Source of the DNA: Clostridia bacterium
Lineage (GTDB): Bacteria; Bacillota; Clostridia; Christensenellales; Borkfalkiaceae
DNA length: 5,355 nucleotides
Assembly (NCBI GenBank): GCA_017457345.1
Contig: JAFTHR010000009.1
Coordinates: forward strand, 1-5,355
Direction of reading: 5' to 3'
The notes below the pieces were generated by a model. That model was not told where the DNA came from and did no database searches. It saw only the letters and a list, made by a program, of their open reading frames with translations. Each line of letters starts with the position of its first letter. The first letter of the stretch is position 1. This document shows positions 1 through 4,353 of this stretch, one piece after another. A program made the position numbers and the translations under genes.

Positions 1-7
1 AGTATTT

Positions 8-11
8 CTCC
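8..11 (-). promoter_or_regulatory. Ribosome binding site of a leftward gene starting beyond the left edge
   Basis: On the minus strand GGAG is followed by seven bases (AAATACT) up to the window edge, which is normal spacing for a start codon lying immediately outside. It sits about 16 bases downstream of the start point predicted from the promoter at 34-62. The gene itself is not visible, so its identity is unknown. This is an inference from spacing alone. Confidence 0.5.
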
Positions 12-33
12 AAAAACGGAACTTTGTTTTTTT

Positions 34-62
34 ATGATATCATTTTTTTGTGTTTTTTTCAA
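34..62 (-). promoter_or_regulatory. Sigma-A promoter firing leftward out of the window
   Basis: Read on the minus strand there is a -35 element TTGAAA (62-57), a 17-base A-rich spacer, and a -10 element TATCAT (39-34) preceded by TGA, an extended -10. Each hexamer matches consensus at five of six positions. Predicted start is near position 27. The -35 begins only four bases after the stop codon of the 67-531 gene, and no GC-rich terminator hairpin separates them, so read-through from that gene could add to transcription of the next leftward gene. Confidence 0.65.
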
Positions 63-66
63 CCGT

Positions 67-531
67 TTACGCCGAAAAAACGCCTTTTTTCGCTAAAAAC
101 TTTTCAAGTAAGTCCGCCGCAAGATAAACAAGGTCGGCACACGGTCTTTTTTTATAGTACTCGGCGCTGCGCTCTTCCGCCACGCCGCCCTTTTCCACTG
201 CAAGGTTTTTTCCGGCAAGAAGGTCGGCACAAATCACGCTCCCCGTTTCGGCTTGGACCGCTTCTACAAGACCGCGAATTTCTTGGTAAGCAGTTTTCTT
301 TTTCTCGGCGTCTAATTCGCTTGTACCGAAGATAGCGCCGTACGCCATGACGAGCCCGCTCACCGCACCGCAAGTCAAACGAAGTCTACCGATTCCGCCA
401 CCGAAAGGCAACGCTTGTTTTAATAAGAACTCTTCGCTTACGCCGCAAAGGTCGGAAAACGCCAAAACGACGGCTTGAGAACAAGTATAACCGGATTTAA
501 AGTACTCTTTTGCCTTTTCTGCTCTTGACAT
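67..531 (-). CDS. C-GCAxxG-C-C family protein (putative redox or metal-binding)
   Basis: The 154-residue product matches the C_GCAxxG_C_C family, small cytoplasmic proteins of anaerobes named for a spaced cysteine pattern. Visible motifs are CSQAVV with Cys17, a glycine-rich PFGGGIGR segment (residues 42-49), TCGAVSG with Cys54, Cys101 (VICADLL) and Cys131 (RPCADLV). All four signature cysteines are present; Cys29 is extra. There is no signal peptide or membrane segment. Family members are suspected of binding a metal or cofactor or taking part in redox chemistry, but no reaction is established, so none is assigned. The ATG at 531 is supported by AAGGAG at 545-540, eight bases upstream. The gene is divergent from the phosphopantetheinyl transferase across 28 bp. 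No convincing minus-strand promoter fits in that gap, so its own promoter probably lies within the first codons of the neighbour. Length is typical for the family. Confidence 0.88.
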   Translation of the reverse strand: MSRAEKAKEYFKSGYTCSQAVVLAFSDLCGVSEEFLLKQALPFGGGIGRLRLTCGAVSGLVMAYGAIFGTSELDAEKKKTAYQEIRGLVEAVQAETGSVICADLLAGKNLAVEKGGVAEERSAEYYKKRPCADLVYLAADLLEKFLAKKGVFSA

Positions 532-553
532 TTCGTTTTCTCCTTGTTATAAT
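525..553 (+). promoter_or_regulatory. Perfect-consensus extended -10 promoter of the transferase gene
   Basis: TTGACA (525-530) and TATAAT (548-553) are both exact consensus, separated by exactly 17 bases, and a TG at 545-546 one base before the -10 gives an extended -10 as well. Predicted transcription start is at 559-561, coinciding with the A of the ATG at 560. The -35 element overlaps the start codon of the divergent gene (CAT at 529-531), and the spacer contains that gene's ribosome binding site. Strong transcription from here could interfere with the divergent gene. Confidence 0.85.
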
Positions 554-559
554 ATCGAT

Positions 560-1090
560 ATGTTAAAAGTATTTGCCGCTCAAAAAACGGAATATCCAAA
601 CTCCGCCGCGCTCGTACAGCGTATCCTTTCAAAGGAATACGGGGAAACGAACTTTTGTCTGTTAAAAACGGCAAACGGAAAACCCTACTTAACGGGCATA
701 GCAAACGAAAACGCACGAAACGTTTCCATTTCCCACACCAACGAATGGTATTTCGTGGCGTTTTCAAGCGAAGAGATCGGCATAGACGCCGAACCGCTCG
801 ATCGCACGGTCGATTTTTCAAAAATCACCCGCAAATTCACGGAAAACGAACGTTCACAAATCCGCTCTACCGAAGATTTTTTGCGGTTTTGGACAATGCG
901 TGAAAGCGTTGTGAAACACCTTGGAATAACGATAATCGAATCGTTTAAAAGACTTTCTTTCGATTGCGGTACTACTATTTTAGACGGCGCGCCGTTTCCC
1001 GTATCGCTTTTAAGATCAACGTGGCAGGGACACTCGGTTTGCGTGTGTAAAAGCACCGCCGAAGAAGTTTCTATCGTTCGTATAGTATAA
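560..1090 (+). CDS. Sfp-type 4'-phosphopantetheinyl transferase superfamily protein
   Basis: These enzymes move the 4'-phosphopantetheine arm of coenzyme A onto a conserved serine of carrier proteins (acyl, peptidyl or aryl), activating them. The 176-residue product carries the family motifs in order: NGKPYL (39-44), VSISHT (55-60), the magnesium-binding IGIDAE (73-78, Asp76 and Glu78) and FWTMRESVVKHLG (110-122, with Trp111, Glu115 and Lys119). Arg114 takes the place of the lysine usual in the W-x-x-K-E motif, a conservative change. The protein is shorter than Sfp (about 224 residues), mainly because little lies before the NGKPYL motif; compact versions are common in Clostridia. No ribosome binding site precedes the ATG, and the promoter predicts a leaderless mRNA; no ATG, GTG or TTG alternative occurs early in frame. 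The carrier-protein target cannot be told from the context: no fatty acid, polyketide or peptide synthase gene is nearby. The nucleosidase starts 42 bp downstream without an obvious terminator between them, so the two are probably co-transcribed. Confidence 0.9.
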   Translation: MLKVFAAQKTEYPNSAALVQRILSKEYGETNFCLLKTANGKPYLTGIANENARNVSISHTNEWYFVAFSSEEIGIDAEPLDRTVDFSKITRKFTENERSQIRSTEDFLRFWTMRESVVKHLGITIIESFKRLSFDCGTTILDGAPFPVSLLRSTWQGHSVCVCKSTAEEVSIVRIV

Positions 1091-1132
1091 CACTTTTATA
1101 AAAAGAATGCAAGCAAATAAAGGAGAAATTAT

Positions 1133-1789
1133 ATGATAGGCGTTGTAATCGCAATGGACAGCGAAGCACAAATCTTGCTAGACTGTATGCAAATAAAAAA
1201 TAAGAGCGAAATCTCCCAAAAGGCCGTGTATATAGGAACGGCGTTTGGGAAAGAAATTGCGCTGATTATTTGCGGCGTGGGGAAAGTAAACGCGGCAATC
1301 GGTACGCAAATCGTTATTGATAAATTCGGTGTGGAAAAATTGTTCAACTTTGGGGTTGCAGGCGGGTTGAACGCAAGCACCGATCTTTGCGCCGTGTACC
1401 AAATTGAAAAGGCCGTACAGTTCGACTTCGACTTAACGCAACTCAACGGCACGGCTATGGGCACGCTCGACGAATATAGTGAAAACTATTTGTATTTCTC
1501 TACTTTTGATACAGAGTATCAAACGCGCGCACTCGGCACGTCCGATCGATTTAACGATAGCCCTGCCGACTATGCACTTTTAACGGAAATCTTGCACGCC
1601 GATATCCGCGATATGGAAGGCGGGGCAATTTTACAAACCGCCGTGAAAGCGGGGTTGCCCGTCTACTGTGTGAAAGCGATTTCAGACGTTGCGGGAAACG
1701 GTTCTACCACCGAACAATTCTTAGAAAATAGAAGCCGCGCCCTGCAAAACTTAAAGGAAGTTTTACCCGAATTTTTTCAAGCGCTTTAA
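1133..1789 (+). CDS. mtnN: 5'-methylthioadenosine/S-adenosylhomocysteine nucleosidase family protein
   Basis: This is a PNP/UDP phosphorylase superfamily protein (218 residues) resembling MTA/SAH nucleosidase, which cleaves the adenine from methylthioadenosine and S-adenosylhomocysteine in methionine salvage and AI-2 precursor formation. The N-terminal strand VVIAMDSE places Glu11 at the position of catalytic Glu12 of the E. coli enzyme. GVGKVNAA (48-55) and NFGVAGGL (72-79) are the phosphate-loop-like and glycine-rich segments, GTSDRF (135-140) matches the adenine-contacting loop, DMEGGAI (160-166) gives the ribose-binding Met161-Glu162 pair, and AISDVAG (182-188) carries the catalytic Asp185. 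All catalytic residues are therefore present. The length is slightly below the E. coli protein (232), and the middle (about 90-135) is divergent, so a different nucleoside substrate is possible. AAGGAG at 1120-1125, seven bases before the ATG, fixes the start. Nine bases separate the stop from ung, so the two are almost certainly co-transcribed and may be translationally coupled. Confidence 0.82.
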   Translation: MIGVVIAMDSEAQILLDCMQIKNKSEISQKAVYIGTAFGKEIALIICGVGKVNAAIGTQIVIDKFGVEKLFNFGVAGGLNASTDLCAVYQIEKAVQFDFDLTQLNGTAMGTLDEYSENYLYFSTFDTEYQTRALGTSDRFNDSPADYALLTEILHADIRDMEGGAILQTAVKAGLPVYCVKAISDVAGNGSTTEQFLENRSRALQNLKEVLPEFFQAL

Positions 1790-1798
1790 GGAGAATTT

Positions 1799-2467
1799 AT
1801 GATTGATTTAGGTGACTGGAACGAACGCCTTGCCCCGCTTTTTCGCGACGAGCGCTATCAAAAAATCCGTTCCTTTTTAATAGAAGAATACAAAAACCAT
1901 ACTGTTTACCCCGATATGTACGATTTGTATAACTGCTTCCGTTTTACCCCTTTTGAGAATTTGAAAGTGGTACTCCTCGGTCAAGATCCGTACCACAACG
2001 AAGGGCAGGCGCACGGGCTTTGTTTCTCGGTGCAAAAGGGAGTGAAAAACCCGCCGTCGCTTGAAAACATTTTTAAGGAACTTAAAAGCGACGTTGGTTG
2101 CGGCTTGCCCGATCACGGGAATTTAACCAAATGGGCAAACGAAGGGGTGCTTTTAATGAATACCGCGCTCACGGTACGCGCGCACCAGGCAAACTCTCAC
2201 GCAAAATGCGGATGGGCTTGGTTTACGGATAACGTGATCAAACTCGTTTCCGATCAAAAAGAGCACGTGGTGTTTATTTTATGGGGCGGCAACGCACGCT
2301 CGAAAAAACCACTTATCGACCAAAGCAAGCACTTGATTTTAGAGTGCGCACACCCTTCCCCGCTCTCTGCCTATAACGGATTTTTTGGATGCAAACACTT
2401 TACGAAAACGAACGAATACTTAACCGCTCACGGGAAAGCTCCTATCGACTGGGATTTAACGAAGTAA
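1799..2467 (+). CDS. ung: Uracil-DNA glycosylase, family 1
   Basis: This enzyme removes uracil from DNA, starting base excision repair. The 222-residue product is full length for the family. The water-activating motif GQDPYH is at 61-66 (catalytic Asp63; Tyr65 blocks thymine), Phe76 (LCFS) stacks on uracil, NPPSLENI (84-91) is the loop that compresses the DNA backbone, LLMNTALTVR (118-127) contains the uracil-recognising Asn121, and the minor-groove intercalation loop HPSPLSAYNGFFGCKHF starts at catalytic His185. All key residues are present; Asn193 and Lys199 replace the more common arginines in that last loop, which is unlikely to abolish activity. The ribosome binding site TAAGGAG (1787-1793) includes the stop codon of the preceding nucleosidase gene, five bases from the ATG, suggesting coupled translation. 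A strong hairpin terminator follows directly after the stop. Confidence 0.97.
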   Translation: MIDLGDWNERLAPLFRDERYQKIRSFLIEEYKNHTVYPDMYDLYNCFRFTPFENLKVVLLGQDPYHNEGQAHGLCFSVQKGVKNPPSLENIFKELKSDVGCGLPDHGNLTKWANEGVLLMNTALTVRAHQANSHAKCGWAWFTDNVIKLVSDQKEHVVFILWGGNARSKKPLIDQSKHLILECAHPSPLSAYNGFFGCKHFTKTNEYLTAHGKAPIDWDLTK

Positions 2468-2474
2468 AAAAATG

Positions 2475-2500
2475 AAACGGGAACTATGTTCCCGTTTTTC
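2475..2500. terminator. Bidirectional intrinsic terminator between ung and spoVAD
   Basis: A perfect 10-bp stem (AAACGGGAAC at 2475-2484, GTTCCCGTTT at 2488-2497) closes on a three-base TAT loop. On the plus strand the stem runs into TTTTTCTTTATT, and on the minus strand into TTTCATTTTTTT (from the A run at 2466-2472). It lies between the converging stops of ung (2467) and spoVAD (2502), so it can end both transcripts. Confidence 0.93.
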
Positions 2501-2501
2501 T

Positions 2502-3545
2502 TTATTCGTTTTCAATGGCTACCGCATGGCATATACAGGGAATACTCTCTCCCTGCCCCGCCGAAACGGTTGAAAGGAGCGCCCCCGTAGCACAAAGCAG
2601 CACGCTGTTTATCTCTCTTTTTTTCAGTTTATCGAAAATATAGGAATTGAACACCACGGCACTACAACCCGCGCCGCTACCGCCTTGAAACTCGTCCTCA
2701 ATCACCTTATAAACAATCTCCCCGCAATCCACATGATTTTTTTGAATATCCACCCCTTTTTGCTTGGTTAAATGCTTTAAAATACGGCTACCGAGCGCAC
2801 CTAAATCTCCTGTTAAAATCAAATCGTAATCGCTCGGTTTCTTGCCCGTGTCCTTAAAGTGACGAGTAATCGTATCACAGGCGGCAGGTGCCATTGCCGC
2901 GCCCATATTATTTACGTCCGTCACCCCAAAATCCACCACTCTTCCAAACGTGGCGCTCGTGATGGCAATTTTCCCTTCGTAATCCACCCCTTTCGTCTTT
3001 TTTTGCGGCGGTGTTTTACAAAAATTTCCCCGCACAATCACCGCGCTGCCTGCGCCCGTCACCGTCCATTGCGACTGCGGAGGACGGGTATTGCCTAGTT
3101 CCAAAGGATAGCGGTATTGCCGTTCGGCGGAAGAGAAATGGCTACCCGTTGCCGCCACCACTCGATCGGCGTGCCCGTCGTTTACGAAAAGCGCGGCGAG
3201 CGCAAACGCTTCGGCAAGGGTGGCACACGCACTATACGTACCTAAAAACGGAAAATCGAAATCCCGCGCGGTAAACGAAGCCGAAATGATTTGATTGAGC
3301 AAATCCCCCGAAATTAAAAGGTCGATATCCTTTTCCTCGAGCCGTGCATTTTGTATGGAACGCCGAACGGCGTACGTAAGCATTTTACACTCCGCCTTTT
3401 CGTAGGTATCTTCTCCGTACATATCGTCGTTTAACGCCTTATCGGCGTATTTTCCCACAACGCCTTCCGCTTCTTTCGGGCCTGCAATCGTGCCCGTGGC
3501 TATAATTCTGGGTTTGTTTTGAAAAAAGACCGTTTGTCCTTGCAT
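2502..3545 (-). CDS. spoVAD: Stage V sporulation protein AD
   Basis: SpoVAD is a thiolase-fold protein that binds dipicolinic acid and, with the SpoVA membrane proteins, helps carry it from mother cell to forespore and release it at germination. The 347-residue product aligns well, from memory, with Bacillus SpoVAD along its whole length: GTIAGPKE (18-25), SGDLLNQ (79-85), YSACATLAEA (104-113, with Cys107 at the thiolase nucleophile position), AERQYRYP (140-147), TVTGAGSAV (161-169), ITSATFGRVVDFG (195-207), NMGAAMAPAACDTI (213-226), DLILTGDLG (241-249), DCG (273-275), FQGGSGAGCSAVV (286-298) and ATGALLS (319-325). A lysine-rich stretch at about 174-190 looks like a small insertion relative to the Bacillus protein (338 residues). 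There is no membrane segment. The ribosome binding site GAGGTG (3555-3550) lies four bases before the ATG. Neither spoVAC nor spoVAE is adjacent: the gene sits alone between its own promoter and the shared terminator. Confidence 0.95.
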   Translation of the reverse strand: MQGQTVFFQNKPRIIATGTIAGPKEAEGVVGKYADKALNDDMYGEDTYEKAECKMLTYAVRRSIQNARLEEKDIDLLISGDLLNQIISASFTARDFDFPFLGTYSACATLAEAFALAALFVNDGHADRVVAATGSHFSSAERQYRYPLELGNTRPPQSQWTVTGAGSAVIVRGNFCKTPPQKKTKGVDYEGKIAITSATFGRVVDFGVTDVNNMGAAMAPAACDTITRHFKDTGKKPSDYDLILTGDLGALGSRILKHLTKQKGVDIQKNHVDCGEIVYKVIEDEFQGGSGAGCSAVVFNSYIFDKLKKREINSVLLCATGALLSTVSAGQGESIPCICHAVAIENE

Positions 3546-3570
3546 ACTCCACCTCTTGGATAGTATGCAA
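3540..3570. repeat. 9-bp perfect inverted repeat spanning the spoVAD start codon
   Basis: TTGCATACT (3540-3548) and AGTATGCAA (3562-3570) are perfect reverse complements separated by 13 bases. On the spoVAD strand one arm contains the -10-like CATACTA and the other contains the ATG at 3545-3543, while the ribosome binding site GAGGTG lies in the loop. It could act as an operator, or as an RNA hairpin in transcripts that start upstream. One such repeat somewhere in a window this size could arise by chance; its position is what makes it notable. Confidence 0.6.
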
Positions 3571-3589
3571 CCTTTGAAAAAAAGTATGT
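3561..3589 (-). promoter_or_regulatory. Candidate sigma-G (forespore) promoter of spoVAD
   Basis: On the minus strand CATACTA (3567-3561) fits the sigma-G -10 pattern CATnHTA exactly. ACATA (3589-3585) fits the -35 pattern GHATR at four of five positions, with a 17-base spacer against the usual 18. In Bacillus the spoVA operon is driven by sigma-G, which supports the reading. The predicted start near 3555 would leave a leader of only about ten bases, with the ribosome binding site at the very 5' end. A second, weaker arrangement (GCATT at 3612-3608 with CATACTT at 3588-3582) would give a more ordinary leader of about 30 bases. Confidence 0.5.
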
Positions 3590-3624
3590 AAATCCCCCGT
3601 TCGATGTAATGCCGAACGGGGGAT
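3577..3624 (-). terminator. Intrinsic terminator of the HTH regulator gene
   Basis: A 12-bp perfect stem (3592-3603 with 3613-3624, core CCCCCGTTCG/CGAACGGGGG) with a nine-base loop lies just after the regulator's stop codon. On the minus strand the stem is followed by TTTACATAC and then seven T (3583-3577). The T run is offset from the stem, so efficiency may be less than complete. The run also lies in the spacer of the candidate spoVAD promoter. Confidence 0.75.
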
Positions 3625-3629
3625 GAATT

Positions 3630-4250
3630 TTATTCGTCGTCTTTTTCCAAACTGAAGCATCTTTTTGCCCAAGTGAATTTTCCGCAATGGGGACATTTTA
3701 AATGCCTGCGCATGATCGTGTGCGCGCCCATTATATACGCCGTTTTCGTGGGAACGAATCGTTCACCGCACGCACGGCACTCAAATACCGCGTTGCGCAT
3801 TTCTAAAGCCGCCGCAACGGCAATGCCACCGAACATCACAACGATTGCAACTACTATCAAAACTATTCTCTTCCACGTTTCCATTTCAAACATAGAAGAA
3901 ACCATAATAATCGTGATAGCAGCCAACAACGTGAGCATCACCACGCAAAATTCCACGATCAAGCGGAATTTTCCTTCGCGTTTTTCGTCGATCAATTTCA
4001 TCATATTTTCCTCCGCATTTTTTTGATACTCGGATTCAGATAAACGCCGACCGGAAAGCAGTTCGTTTACGGTAATTCCTAAAATCTTGCAAAGGGGCAT
4101 CATCAACGAAACTTCGGGAAGTCCGTTTCCGCACTCCCATTTTGAAACCGTTTTATCGCTAATGAGCAATAATTCGGCAAGTTCGCGCTGCGTGAGGCCT
4201 TTTTCTTTGCGCATTTGGGAAATAAATCTGCCTGTTTTCAACTGATCCAT
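3630..4250 (-). CDS. XRE-family HTH regulator with two membrane segments and a C-terminal zinc ribbon
   Basis: The 206-residue product has three parts. Residues 7-66 form a Cro/C1-type helix-turn-helix, with the recognition region LTQRELAELLLISDKTVSKW and the typical GNGLPEVSLMMPLCKILGI continuation. Residues 97-121 and 129-149 are hydrophobic and long enough to span the membrane, separated by a short polar link (EMETWKR). The C-terminal tail has two CxxC knuckles, Cys158/Cys161 and Cys186/Cys189, spaced as in a zinc ribbon. It is probably a membrane-anchored DNA-binding protein, with both the HTH and the ribbon in the cytoplasm if the two segments form a hairpin. The signal sensed and the target genes are unknown; autoregulation or control of a neighbour is a guess. 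AGGAGG (4269-4264) lies 13 bases from the ATG, longer than ideal, though no better in-frame start is apparent. The gene is flanked by its own promoter and terminator, so it looks monocistronic. Confidence 0.88.
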   Translation of the reverse strand: MDQLKTGRFISQMRKEKGLTQRELAELLLISDKTVSKWECGNGLPEVSLMMPLCKILGITVNELLSGRRLSESEYQKNAEENMMKLIDEKREGKFRLIVEFCVVMLTLLAAITIIMVSSMFEMETWKRIVLIVVAIVVMFGGIAVAAALEMRNAVFECRACGERFVPTKTAYIMGAHTIMRRHLKCPHCGKFTWAKRCFSLEKDDE

Positions 4251-4277
4251 AACGTTTTCTCTTCCTCCTGCAACGCT

Positions 4278-4286
4278 ATTATATCA
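4278..4286 (-). promoter_or_regulatory. Extended -10 promoter of the HTH regulator gene
   Basis: On the minus strand TATAAT (4283-4278) is exact consensus and is preceded by TGA (4286-4284), an extended -10. No recognisable -35 lies 16-18 bases upstream, where the sequence is A-rich (AGAAAA); an extended -10 can work without one. The predicted start near 4271 keeps the AGGAGG within a leader of about 20 bases. Confidence 0.7.
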
Positions 4287-4314
4287 AAAAGAGACGGGGT
4301 TTTTCTCCCACGGA

Positions 4315-4339
4315 GCGTAGAGTTTTGCAAATTCTACGC
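4315..4339. repeat. Palindromic hairpin between the lyase-like gene and the regulator
   Basis: GCGTAGAGTTT (4315-4325) pairs with AAATTCTACGC (4329-4339), 11 bp with one G:T, around a three-base TGC loop. It lies 15 bases after the lyase-like gene's stop and about 30 bases upstream of the regulator's -10. No T run follows it on the minus strand, so it is not a standard intrinsic terminator. It could be a terminator or processing hairpin of another kind, or an operator site for the regulator. The remainder of 4251-4353 shows only the promoter and ribosome binding site. Confidence 0.55.
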
Positions 4340-4353
4340 CTTGTAGAGAACGT

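Noticed and set aside
31..59. T-rich tracts around ATGATATCAT as a terminator
   Set aside because: There is no GC-rich stem. The same bases read on the minus strand form a well-spaced -35/-10 promoter, which explains them better.
24..335. Open frame on the plus strand opposite the C-GCAxxG-C-C gene
   Set aside because: The product is a low-complexity basic sequence with no family features, and it lies antisense to a well-supported gene.
549..554. TATTAT on the minus strand as a -10 for the leftward C-GCAxxG-C-C gene
   Set aside because: There is no -35 at 16-18 bases, and the predicted start would fall inside or after the ribosome binding site.
438..821. Minus-strand open frame across the divergent promoter region
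   Set aside because: It overlaps two recognised genes in another frame, has no ribosome binding site, and has an Arg-rich composition typical of shadow frames.
685..1056. Minus-strand open frame opposite the phosphopantetheinyl transferase
   Set aside because: It is an antisense shadow with no recognisable domain; the plus-strand frame carries all catalytic motifs.
1093..1105. Small inverted repeat CTTTT-ATA-AAAAG after the transferase gene as a terminator
   Set aside because: The stem is only five bp and almost all A:T, with no following T run; it would not terminate.
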